In this document: piece by piece, positions 17,360 to 25,230 of the stretch | Numbering within the stretch: the first letter of the stretch is position 1 | Layout: each line of letters starts with the position of its first letter | Origin: M55B129 sp034189085 | GTDB lineage: Bacteria; Bacillota; Dethiobacteria; DTU022 | Direction: 5' to 3' | DNA: 64,000 nt | Assembly: GCA_034189085.1 (NCBI GenBank) | Contig: JAXHVH010000002.1 | Location: 51,677-115,676 of the forward strand | Made by a program: the position numbers and the translations under genes | The notes under the pieces: generated by a model | What the model saw: the letters and a program-made list of their open reading frames with translations, nothing else | Database searches by the model: none | Told to the model about the DNA's origin: nothing

Positions 17360-18805
17360 TTGTCTAATATTAGAGTCAGGTTCGCACCCAGTCCAACCGG
17401 TGAATTGCACATTGGAGGGGCCCGGACTGCGCTTTTCAATTATCTTTTTGCCCGTAAAACTGGCGGAACATTTGTCCTGCGCATAGATGATACTGACCTG
17501 GAACGCTCCCGGACAGATTATATTGATAATCTTATCGCCTCTCTTAAATGGTTGGGCCTTCAATGGGATGAAGGACCCTATTACCAATCAAAAAGACTAA
17601 CCGAATACACAGGAGAAGCAGAACGACTAATAAAAGAAAATAAAGCTTATCGCTGCTACTGCAGTATGGATGAACTTGCTGCCGGGAGAGTAGATGCAAA
17701 AAAAGAAAATCGCGCTTATCAGTATCCCGGAACCTGTCGGCACTTAACCCCCGAACAGGAAGAAACATTTAAGAAGGAGGGCCGGCAGCCGGTTATCAGG
17801 CTCCGCACTCCCGACGAAGGGACAACTGTAGTTAGCGATGAAATAAGGGGAGAGGTCTCGTTTGAGAATACCGGGATAGATGACTTTATAATCATCAAAT
17901 CAAACGGCCTTCCGACCTATAATTTTGCCAGTGTGATAGATGATCTACAAATGAAAATCAGCCATATCATCAGGGCAGAGGAGCATCTTTCCAACACCCC
18001 CCGCCAGATTATCTGCGCGCGGTCTCTGGGCTACGATCTGCCTAAATTCGCTCATGTACCGATGATCCTTGCCCCGGATCGAAGCAAATTAAGTAAACGT
18101 CACGGGGCAACTTCGGTTGAAGAATTCAGGGATCAGGGTTTCTTACCGGAAGCACTGGTTAATTACATGGCCCTTTTGGGCTGGTCTCCAGGCGGAGATG
18201 AAGAATTGATCACTCTTGAAAAAATGGTGGAAAATTTTTCGCTTGAACGGGTCAACAAGACAGCAGCTATTTATGATGTAGGTAAACTGGCCTGGATGAA
18301 CAGCCAGTATATGAAAGATTATGATCCGCAATTACTGTCAGAAGCAGCAATTCCGTTTTTCGAGAAGAAAAACCTGTTAACTGCAAAACCCGGCGATGAT
18401 GAAAAAAACAAGCTGAATAAAATTGTCATTGCTGTGCGGGAACGGGCTAAAACTCTGGATGAACTGGCAGATATTGCAAGTTATTTTTTAACTGACGATT
18501 TTGAGTATGATGAAAAAGGAGTAAAAAAACACTTTAAAAAAGAAGGAGCATCTCGTCATCTGCGCCAGGCGGCTTCCCTCATCGATGCCATGCCGGAATT
18601 TGAAGCTATGGATCTTGAAAAAGCTTTTCACCGGCTCAGTGAAGAACTGCAGATATCGGCCGGTCGGCTAAATCCGCTGGTCCGCCTCGCGATAACAGGA
18701 AGAATGGGGGGACCTGGTCTATTTGAGACCATTAATATACTGGGGCGGCAGAAAACAGCAGCCAGGCTGAAAAGAGCTGCTGATTACATTGACAGTATAA
18801 CCTGA
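17360..18805 (+). CDS. gltX: Glutamyl-tRNA synthetase
   Basis: This class I aminoacyl-tRNA synthetase charges tRNA-Glu, and in many Bacillota also tRNA-Gln before amidation. The signature HIGG (HIGH variant, residues 15-18) in RFAPSPTGELHIGGART and the KLSKRHGA variant of KMSKS near residue 243 are present. The 481-residue length is normal. The start is TTG at 17360 with GAGGT at 17349-17353. No glnS or gatCAB gene is seen in the window, although a tRNA-Gln gene lies just downstream. Confidence 0.96.
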   Translation: MSNIRVRFAPSPTGELHIGGARTALFNYLFARKTGGTFVLRIDDTDLERSRTDYIDNLIASLKWLGLQWDEGPYYQSKRLTEYTGEAERLIKENKAYRCYCSMDELAAGRVDAKKENRAYQYPGTCRHLTPEQEETFKKEGRQPVIRLRTPDEGTTVVSDEIRGEVSFENTGIDDFIIIKSNGLPTYNFASVIDDLQMKISHIIRAEEHLSNTPRQIICARSLGYDLPKFAHVPMILAPDRSKLSKRHGATSVEEFRDQGFLPEALVNYMALLGWSPGGDEELITLEKMVENFSLERVNKTAAIYDVGKLAWMNSQYMKDYDPQLLSEAAIPFFEKKNLLTAKPGDDEKNKLNKIVIAVRERAKTLDELADIASYFLTDDFEYDEKGVKKHFKKEGASRHLRQAASLIDAMPEFEAMDLEKAFHRLSEELQISAGRLNPLVRLAITGRMGGPGLFETINILGRQKTAARLKRAADYIDSIT

Positions 18806-18820
18806 CAGTAACAATCCGGT

Positions 18821-18943
18821 TTACTTTTTGGCGTCACTGTTTCTTTTCTGTTCTTCTTCTTTTTTCTGATAACCGCTTTTCAGGAAAAAAAGAAGGAAAA
18901 AAAATAATGCAATTAAGGCGATTCCGCTAATCAGTTGCCACAC
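18821..18943 (-). CDS. Possible 40-residue single-helix membrane protein
   Basis: A short frame starts at GTG 18943, eight bases after AAAGGA (18952-18957), and encodes one hydrophobic helix (LISGIALIALFFFLLFFL) followed by a highly charged tail (KKEEEQKRNSDAKK). That design is common for small membrane proteins, and the ribosome site supports translation. It lies downstream of tRNA-Gln and converges with gltX, leaving 15 bases between stops. The function is unknown and the gene is unproven. Confidence 0.45.
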   Translation of the reverse strand: MWQLISGIALIALFFFLLFFLKSGYQKKEEEQKRNSDAKK

Positions 18944-18968
18944 AGTGCATTTTCCTTTCTTTATATAT

Positions 18969-18996
18969 AAAGCCCACTGTTTTGAACAGGGGCTTT
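18969..18996 (-). terminator. Hairpin after tRNA-Gln
   Basis: AAAGCCC and CTGTT (18969-18981, with one bulged A) pair with AACAG and GGGCTTT (18985-18996). It directly follows the tRNA-Gln 3' end on the minus strand and is the likely tRNA terminator. Confidence 0.55.
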
Positions 18997-19001
18997 TTCC
19001 C

Positions 19002-19075
19002 TGGCTGCGGGACAAGGGATCGAACCTTGGCTTGATGATCCAGAGTCATCCGTGCTACCGCTACACCATCCCGCA
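19002..19075 (-). tRNA. tRNA-Gln (CTG)
   Basis: The 74-base cloverleaf reads on the minus strand with acceptor stem TGCGGGA/TCCCGCA, discriminator G and encoded CCA (19002-19004). The anticodon stem GATGA/TCATC closes the loop CTCTGGA, giving anticodon CTG. The T-arm is CAAGG-TTCGATC-CCTTG. Confidence 0.93.
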
Positions 19076-19129
19076 ATTTCTTTAATATTATACCTGAAGA
19101 ACCTGCTCCGCGCAAGGGTTGATCGGGTA

Positions 19130-20386
19130 TTAATGAAGCAGGCGGTAACGGTCAAAATGCTTGTAAAAAAAATTAGGAGTATCCTCGTTCCGGTCACTTG
19201 AAAAAGTCTTTTTATACCCGAACCGTCTTCGTGGAGCCGATGTGCCGCTATCTATCAATTCCTGGTAGACAGTGAGCATCCGCTCTGCACAGTTTGCCGA
19301 TGAAATATTGGCCACATTCTCCAGCGCTTTTCTACTCATTGCTTTATAGAGTTCACGATCATGAAGCAAACGCAAAACAGCTTCAGCGAAATTGTTGACC
19401 GAGGGGTCGGTAAGCAGGCCATCTCCACCATGGACAACCATTTCCGCCGGTCCATACGCACGGATGGCAACAACAGGAAGTCCCACTGCCTTTGCCTCAC
19501 CGATAACCAATCCCTGGGTTTCCGTAACCGACGGGAATACAAAGAGATCTGCACTGGCATAACAGTGGACAATTTTGTTACGAGGGAGCACACCGGTAAA
19601 CAGGACTTTTTCTTTTAGTCCCATTTTATAAATCAGTTTTCTTAAATAACCTTCCTGTGGCCCTTTTCCTACAAGCACCAGAACCACCTGCGGATATCTT
19701 TCCTCCACTATTTGAAAAACCTTTAAAAGAAAAACAATATTTTTTTCTTTACACAACCTGCCCACAAAGAGGAGTACTTTTTTATCATCTGGAATATCAT
19801 AATTTTCACGCAGCCAATCTGGGTTAACATTTTTGAATTCGTCCAGATCAATACCGGTTGGAATAATGACCAGGGGAGATCTTACCCCGATTCGATCAAG
19901 ATAGTTAACGACAAGCTGGGAGGGCGCAACCACTGTATTACAGCGATTGCAAAAATTGCGAGCGATATTTTGGACCAGATGCTTTGAAGCACCTCCAAAA
20001 AAGGGAATGTAGTGAACATATTGATCATAGAGGGTATGGAAAGTAAAAACAAGAGGGAGCTTAAACTTGCGGGCAGCACGTGCACCCATGCTGCCCAGTA
20101 AAAATGGCGAATGAGAATGAATAATGTCGAGTTTTAGTCTTTTTATGGTTGAACCAAGCTGAGCAGAAATAGGAATAGGTAAAGAAAATTCAGGCATTGT
20201 CGGTGCAGGAACGGAAATAAAACGAAATACCCCTTCTTCTTTCGGCGGTTGAAGAAGGGGATAATCGGGGCCAAAAATAAAAACTTCATGCCCCCTGTTT
20301 GTAAACTCTCGTGAAAATATCTCAATGGACCTGACTACTCCGCTAGTGTAGGGCCGAAAACTGTCAGTAAACACACCAATTTTCAA
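19130..20386 (-). CDS. GT4 family glycosyltransferase (diacylglycerol glucosyltransferase-like)
   Basis: This 418-residue GT-B fold retaining glycosyltransferase has the N-terminal TDSFRPYTSGVVRSI acceptor-side motif and the C-terminal sugar-nucleotide site TETQGLVIGEAKAVGLPVVA with the E-x7-E pattern near residue 290. Closest recognisable relatives glycosylate diacylglycerol or phosphatidyl-inositol-type lipids, so glycolipid synthesis is probable; the acceptor is inferred. The start is TTG at 20386 with GAGGAGG. It lies 34 bases after the CapA-like gene and is probably cotranscribed. Confidence 0.88.
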   Translation of the reverse strand: MKIGVFTDSFRPYTSGVVRSIEIFSREFTNRGHEVFIFGPDYPLLQPPKEEGVFRFISVPAPTMPEFSLPIPISAQLGSTIKRLKLDIIHSHSPFLLGSMGARAARKFKLPLVFTFHTLYDQYVHYIPFFGGASKHLVQNIARNFCNRCNTVVAPSQLVVNYLDRIGVRSPLVIIPTGIDLDEFKNVNPDWLRENYDIPDDKKVLLFVGRLCKEKNIVFLLKVFQIVEERYPQVVLVLVGKGPQEGYLRKLIYKMGLKEKVLFTGVLPRNKIVHCYASADLFVFPSVTETQGLVIGEAKAVGLPVVAIRAYGPAEMVVHGGDGLLTDPSVNNFAEAVLRLLHDRELYKAMSRKALENVANISSANCAERMLTVYQELIDSGTSAPRRRFGYKKTFSSDRNEDTPNFFYKHFDRYRLLH

Positions 20387-20420
20387 CCTGTTTTCGCCTC
20401 CTCAGGCTAACGCTAATATG

Positions 20421-21767
20421 TTACTGATATTGAGCCAGTGCTTTATTAAGCATGCGTTCGGCTATAGATAGAGCCCTGCTTTTATCTTCACTGTGCCCGT
20501 ATCTTTCTACTACTTCGATGTTACGCTGTTGCCAGTCCTGCAGTTCTTCTATTTTAGACTGGCTTAGATTATATTCTTCCGGGGCAGCGTTCAAAACAGG
20601 AGTAAGAGGGAGAACCCGGTGTCGCCAATCCCGATGGCACCACAGAATTTCATAATCCGCTTCGCTAATCCACGTATCGCCAGTATCCATATTTTTAGTC
20701 AGGTCAATATCCAGGAGCAGCCCGTATTCCACGTACTGGGAAGGGTTGTTTGGATAATGCTGGTTTGAAATAAAATTGCCCAGTGAGTAAACGGCAAGCG
20801 TTGCTCTTTCTGTCCCATCAGCATTCTGGTTAAAAAACCATTCAATGGGTTGAATATAATGGGGATGACCACCCAGGATGAGATCTGCACCCGCTTCAGC
20901 CATCTGGGACGCTCTCTCCCTGAGATACTGTGGGTTAGGCTCATTGGAATACATACCACCCCAGTGAGGGAACACCGCAATTAAATCTGCTCCAGCAGCT
21001 TTCGCCTCTTCAATATCAGCAATAACAGGGCTGATATCTTCAAATTCGACAGTTAGATTAACACAATATTCATGACCTTCCGGGACCGGTATGCCGTTTG
21101 TGCTATAGGTATAAGCTATAAAGGCAATCTTGAGGCCATTCTGATCGATAATCAGTGGATTATCACGTTCTTCCCAGCTTTTATATGCACCAAAAGTTTC
21201 AAGACCCAGGTTTCGAACATGATCAATACTGTTATAAAGGCCATCAAGGCCACGATCGAGAGTGTGGTTGTTAGCCATGGTAAAAACATCGAAACCGGCA
21301 TCCGCCAGGGCTTCAGAAAGAGACTGTGGTGCGTTGAAAAGTGGATAACCGGTATAACCGGTGTAACCCCAGAACGATATATCGGAACCGGCCTGAGATG
21401 TTTCCAAATCGCCAACTGCGATATCGGCCGCCTGAATGTAGGGAGCTATTATTTCAAAGCTGGGGCTAAAATCGTATTCCCCGTTCCCAACATGAGCCTG
21501 CTCGATCTGGGGAACATGAGCCGTGATGTCACCACCCACGACCATGTTAACTGTCCTCAGGTCCGGTTCCTCCGGCTCTATTTCCTCTTCAGGCTCCGTC
21601 TCTTTTTCTTCAACAAAGGTTTCTGCGGTTGTTTCATTTTCAGATTTGCTTAGTATTTCACTCAAGGGGAATACATCTCCGGCTTTCATACCCAGGACAA
21701 AAGAAAATCCCACTAACACAAGAAGAATGATAATAAAATAAATACGACGCATTCTGCGATTCACCAT
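20421..21767 (-). CDS. CapA-family (PGA_cap) metallophosphatase-like envelope protein
   Basis: This 448-residue protein is anchored by an N-terminal signal helix (residues 8-28) followed by an acidic Glu/Pro-rich linker. The PGA_cap domain then begins (VVGGDITAH), with NHTLDRG, FPHWGG and LGGHPHYIQP metal-site motifs. CapA relatives act in poly-gamma-glutamate or polysaccharide export; the domain is a calcineurin-like phosphoesterase facing outward. An extended -10 promoter precedes it. With the glycosyltransferase it forms an envelope-related pair. Confidence 0.88.
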   Translation of the reverse strand: MVNRRMRRIYFIIILLVLVGFSFVLGMKAGDVFPLSEILSKSENETTAETFVEEKETEPEEEIEPEEPDLRTVNMVVGGDITAHVPQIEQAHVGNGEYDFSPSFEIIAPYIQAADIAVGDLETSQAGSDISFWGYTGYTGYPLFNAPQSLSEALADAGFDVFTMANNHTLDRGLDGLYNSIDHVRNLGLETFGAYKSWEERDNPLIIDQNGLKIAFIAYTYSTNGIPVPEGHEYCVNLTVEFEDISPVIADIEEAKAAGADLIAVFPHWGGMYSNEPNPQYLRERASQMAEAGADLILGGHPHYIQPIEWFFNQNADGTERATLAVYSLGNFISNQHYPNNPSQYVEYGLLLDIDLTKNMDTGDTWISEADYEILWCHRDWRHRVLPLTPVLNAAPEEYNLSQSKIEELQDWQQRNIEVVERYGHSEDKSRALSIAERMLNKALAQYQ

Positions 21768-21786
21768 CCTATTAAGTACTGCTCAA

Positions 21787-21795
21787 ATTATAACA
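21787..21795 (-). promoter_or_regulatory. Extended -10 promoter for the CapA-like gene
   Basis: On the minus strand TGTTATAAT (21795-21787) is a perfect extended -10 element about 20 bases before the ATG. No good -35 lies 17 bases upstream, as expected for extended -10 promoters. Confidence 0.5.
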
Positions 21796-21907
21796 TATTG
21801 AATGAAGCTGCGGTATTTAATTGCTTGCATTTTACTTAAAGTTCATTAACTAAAATACAAAATCATCATCTGCAGAAAAACTGAGAAATTAGCCTTTTTA
21901 AGGGCTT

Positions 21908-21937
21908 TTGACAGCTTCTCAATTTAAATGCTATAGT
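21908..21937 (+). promoter_or_regulatory. Plus-strand promoter-like sequence in intergenic region 21768-22057
   Basis: TTGACA (21908-21913) and TATAGT (21932-21937) lie 18 bases apart, facing away from the CapA-like gene and toward the end of the next minus-strand gene. No plus-strand gene follows, only small dyads (GGAAT/ATTCC near 21945, CTGGA/TCCAG near 22013). It may drive a short or antisense RNA, or be chance. The rest of this 290-base gap shows nothing else. Confidence 0.3.
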
Positions 21938-22057
21938 CTGTTAGGAATAGATTCCTCCAGGTAAAAAGTGAAAACTGATGACATCTGACTGACATTTACA
22001 ACAATGCTTACTGGACTCCAGCAGTAGTTTATTAGTCCCTTGTTTCAGGCCTTAATT

Positions 22058-22975
22058 TTAACGCTCTGCCAGCCAGAGCAAGGCAGAATGGAGCCATGGC
22101 CACTGGGCGCCATCTCCACCTTCCAGGTTAAATTCAGGCGAAGAGTGAGAGTAGCCGCCCAGCTCGGGATGTGTACCGAGCAATAGATAGCTTCCATTTC
22201 CGTGTGAACCGGCAATTACAGCGGGTTCATCATTGACATCATAGCGAGCCAGGATCTCTACTGTTCCACGCTCATAGGGCTCGAAATATGGACCGTCAAA
22301 ATAATACATCTCCATAGACTCGTTAAAACCAGCATTAACCGGATGCTCCCCTGTAAGGGTTATATCAGCTTTTTCTCCCCATGCTACCAGACCTGATAAA
22401 GGGCCCACTCCTTTCCCGTCATATAACCCCAGGGGGTAAGGATGGTCTGTACCCTGCCATCTCAGGGTATCACAGGCATAATAAGCACCGGCACAGACGC
22501 CTACAAAAAGCCCGCCTTCTTCGACATAAGAGCGTATATTATCGTGTTCACTGATAAAATTTTTATATTCGGCGGCAAAACCGCCTGGGAAACAGATGAG
22601 GTCGAATTGATCGCCCATGTCCATTTCCACAGCATCAACTTCATTAAAGTAGCTGCACCTGTAACCATACTGTTCAAAAAAATTATAAAAAGCGCTGACG
22701 TTGGTTTCCCAGCTGCCCCGTCCATTATACAACCCAACACGCGGTAGTACAGGGGGGGCTGCGAGTTTTTCTTCAGTTTCTTCAACGGGTGTTAGCCCGT
22801 CGTTTTCCTGAGCGCTCCCTTCTATAACACTGCCGCCGGCTTCAGTTTGACCGGTGGGAGGGTCAAGTTCCGAAATATTGTTATCTGTCAATTCCGGGCT
22901 GCTGCACGATATTTGTAATATTATGGCAATTAATAACAGGGCAAAAATCTGTAGTCTGCCTATTTTTTTTAACAA
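22058..22975 (-). CDS. Lipoprotein with BPL_N (DJ-1/PfpI-like) amidotransferase-fold domain
   Basis: This 305-residue protein has a lipoprotein signal (hydrophobic residues 9-24 ending LQISC, lipobox Cys near residue 24) and an acidic linker. A BPL_N-type glutaminase-like domain follows, with the nucleophile-elbow-like GVCAGAYYACD, FPGG and LLGTHPE segments. Such domains occur at the N-terminus of some biotin-protein ligases and as secreted stand-alone proteins of unknown substrate. It is probably exported and lipid-anchored. It lies upstream of the CapA-like gene but has its own extended -10 promoter. Confidence 0.8.
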   Translation of the reverse strand: MLKKIGRLQIFALLLIAIILQISCSSPELTDNNISELDPPTGQTEAGGSVIEGSAQENDGLTPVEETEEKLAAPPVLPRVGLYNGRGSWETNVSAFYNFFEQYGYRCSYFNEVDAVEMDMGDQFDLICFPGGFAAEYKNFISEHDNIRSYVEEGGLFVGVCAGAYYACDTLRWQGTDHPYPLGLYDGKGVGPLSGLVAWGEKADITLTGEHPVNAGFNESMEMYYFDGPYFEPYERGTVEILARYDVNDEPAVIAGSHGNGSYLLLGTHPELGGYSHSSPEFNLEGGDGAQWPWLHSALLWLAER

Positions 22976-23022
22976 AGATGATCAACCTCCCGTTTCCCCG
23001 GGCATTCTCATGCATTTCATTC

Positions 23023-23031
23023 ATTATAGCA
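23023..23031 (-). promoter_or_regulatory. Extended -10 promoter for the BPL_N lipoprotein gene
   Basis: TGCTATAAT on the minus strand (23031-23023) lies about 50 bases upstream of the start codon. The -35 match is poor. Confidence 0.45.
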
Positions 23032-23486
23032 CAGCCGGCAGCCCGGAAGACAGGAATGATGACCGTCAATTGCGTGGAAAGGGAGAGGGAGGAGCAGGCA
23101 CTTCCTTATTCATATTAAAAATGTATCAACAAATAAGAAGCGATAGAGAAGCCAGGTTGGCAACAATAGTTCAACACGCGTGACCCTGGATCATCAAGTC
23201 CTTGTTCAATGCCTGTTCAGGCAACCGGGAATAAATCCTGAAAAATCGATGATGCAATAACAGGGTCATTTAAACATAGAAACACCGTTGTCAAACCCAA
23301 AGCAGTTAATGAGTATGCAAGTACAAGTACAGATGAACATAAGAAATTTTCCATCTTAGCGACCGGGAGGAGGTAAAATCTTGCGGGCTGGCTGAGAAAT
23401 CTTTGTTAGTTTACATAAGATATATTATCGGAAGTTAAAGAAAGACAAAAAAATCACTTTAACTCATTACGTCTTCCTTCCTATCC
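23032..23486. other. 455-base gap without a recognisable gene
   Basis: This gap separates the lipoprotein gene from the downstream end of the recombinase gene. A strong GGGAGGAGGT at 23367-23376 precedes only a five-codon frame, so it does not support a gene. No terminator with a clear U-run was identified. It could hold degraded sequence left by recombinase-linked turnover. Confidence 0.4.
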
Positions 23487-24590
23487 TTATAATATCTGTT
23501 TGCCCCAGTGATTAATGATGGATTCAAAAGAAGCACCGCACTGCGGGCAATCTCCCCGGAATCGCAAAATATAATTGCAGCAGCAGCACTTGATCGGCGG
23601 TATACGTACTCTTTCACCTTTATCTGTCTCCATCGATTTTCCAGTTACATCTTCCTGAAGTTCTTTTCTTTGCTTCTCAGAAGCTGTCATCACAGGTGCA
23701 GTGCCTTTAACTTCTTCCGTATCATGACAACCTTTGCCGGGCTCATTATTCGTTTCTTCTTGTTTATTTTTAATTCTGTTGTCTAATTGTTGATCAGTCC
23801 TTTGATATTCAGCCTTTACAAAATAACTATCTTTTATTAATTCCGGCCTTAATAATTTTTCATTATTATCGCCGTTAAATACGCTGAGCTGTTTTTCCAT
23901 ATTATCGTTTAATTTTTTTTCGCCTGTTTTATTTTTTTGCTCCGCAAAGATCTCCGGCATACTGTCACTTTCATCTTTTTGATTGCCTTCATCTGCATAA
24001 TCCACCGGAAAACCGCTCCTCTCCTCCTCTATATTACCATTATATGGTATATTCAGTTCGTTGAGAAGTAGCCTTGCATAATTCTGGGTGGCTGAAAGAT
24101 CTCGATGGCCGAGAGCTTTTTGAAGAAGCTGTATATCTCTTGTTTCTCTGATAAAATCAACAGCAAAAGTGTGCCTCAGCAAATGAGGATAAACATCCTT
24201 ATCCAAACCTGCTTTCCGGGCCATTCGTTTGACCATTTCTCTGATATAGCGGTCCTTCAGCTGTTTACCATCAAGCGTGGTAAAAAAATATTTAGTATCG
24301 AAGGTCAATTTGTCACGCCATCGTTTGAGCAGTTCCAATTCTTCAATACCAATTTTTAAAACTCTTGCTGATGCAGCCCCGCTTCTTTTTATATTTAATA
24401 CCCTTTTATCCCAGTTAAAATCATCTTTTTGCAAATTTATTATTTCGTTAACTCTTAATCCTGCCTTCAACATCAGTACGATAATGCATAAGTTCCGCAG
24501 TCCTGTTGGAGCGCGTGGATTTGGCTGTTTTAGTAGATCAATTTGTTCATAACTGTTTAAAGCGGCAGGTGATCTTTTACGTTTTGCCAT
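23487..24590 (-). CDS. Tyrosine recombinase lacking a core-binding domain, with C-terminal zinc ribbon
   Basis: The 367-residue product begins almost directly with the catalytic domain of tyrosine recombinases. The expected residues are present: Arg in AGLRVNEI, Lys in the beta-hairpin, HLLRH, His in LGHRD and the Tyr nucleophile in QNYARL (near residue 185). The usual N-terminal SAM-like DNA clamp is missing. After the catalytic domain comes about 130 residues of acidic, low-complexity linker, then a zinc-ribbon-like end (CCCC...CPQCG). AT-rich repeated words flank its 5' end. No cargo or second recombinase is nearby. Start ATG 24590 is preferred; 24599 is possible. Confidence 0.8.
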   Translation of the reverse strand: MAKRKRSPAALNSYEQIDLLKQPNPRAPTGLRNLCIIVLMLKAGLRVNEIINLQKDDFNWDKRVLNIKRSGAASARVLKIGIEELELLKRWRDKLTFDTKYFFTTLDGKQLKDRYIREMVKRMARKAGLDKDVYPHLLRHTFAVDFIRETRDIQLLQKALGHRDLSATQNYARLLLNELNIPYNGNIEEERSGFPVDYADEGNQKDESDSMPEIFAEQKNKTGEKKLNDNMEKQLSVFNGDNNEKLLRPELIKDSYFVKAEYQRTDQQLDNRIKNKQEETNNEPGKGCHDTEEVKGTAPVMTASEKQRKELQEDVTGKSMETDKGERVRIPPIKCCCCNYILRFRGDCPQCGASFESIINHWGKQIL

Positions 24591-24599
24591 TATTATCAC

Positions 24600-24780
24600 C
24601 TCAATATTTAATATAAAGCCATAATTATAATATATGGTATTATATATAGTACCTTAAATATAATATACACTCTTATATTTTATTTTGCTTTAATATTCAG
24701 ATATTGTCAAGTACATCTTGTTATATTTTTGGTTTTTCTTAATTCAATAATTAGTTTTAATAATTATCTAAAATATCCTC
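24600..24780. repeat. Very AT-rich stretch with repeated TATGGTAT-like dyads
   Basis: Upstream of the recombinase the sequence is almost pure A/T with recurring words. ATATGGTAT is followed by a near-palindrome GGTAttatatatagTACC (24636-24653). A related TACCATTATATGGTA dyad lies inside the gene near 24036. These could be binding sites for the recombinase or its regulator, or simple AT-rich promoter DNA. Confidence 0.35.
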
Positions 24781-24900
24781 AATAACATTGTTAAACTGAT
24801 AATTTCATGGTAATCTTTCTTTTGCAGATAATTATTACCGGAATACACTGGCAGGCAGAGTAATACGATCACCGGGCAAATACACTTGTTCACAAGGGGG

Positions 24901-24929
24901 TTGACAAGGCCTTTAAAATCCGTTAATCT
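24901..24929 (+). promoter_or_regulatory. Promoter of the leuA T-box transcript
   Basis: TTGACA (24901-24906) and TAATCT (24924-24929) are spaced by 17 bases. A small dyad CTTGT-TC-ACAAG (24885-24896) sits just upstream. Transcription should begin near 24936, at the T-box 5' end. Confidence 0.75.
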
Positions 24930-24936
24930 AACAAAA

Positions 24937-25187
24937 AGTTAATATGATAAAGCGATGATCGGAACCAGTAACAGGTGGTCCTGTTGCAGAGAGCTGCAAT
25001 ATGGTGAAATGCAGCACAGTAAAACCTGCGAACTCCTCCGTAAGCTGCCAACCGAATTTAGCTTCAGGGCTAATATTAGGCTTGGACGGAGACTTCCGTT
25101 AGTATAAAGAGTGGGCGGTAGTAGTCTTGCCGCTAAGAAGAGTGGTACCACGAATAGGGCTTTCGTCTCTTTGACGAAAGTTTTTTT
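24937..25187 (+). promoter_or_regulatory. T-box leader, leucine specifier (CTC), for leuA
   Basis: All T-box landmarks are visible: a long stem I with an AGTA loop-E element opposite GAACTCC, an AG-box (GAGAGCTGC), and the T-box bulge GTGGTACCACG at 25142-25152. A terminator follows (CTTTCGTC 25160-25167 with GACGAAAG 25173-25180, then seven T residues). The specifier triplet CTC (25033-25035) encodes leucine. Uncharged tRNA-Leu(GAG) should stabilise the antiterminator and switch on leuA when leucine is scarce. Confidence 0.93.
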
Positions 25188-25230
25188 ATTTTTCGGTTAA
25201 AATATATTTTAATTTATGGAGGTCATGGTA

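Noticed and set aside
23367..23400. Gene starting after the strong GGGAGGAGGT on the plus strand
   Set aside because: The following TTG frame stops after only a few codons.
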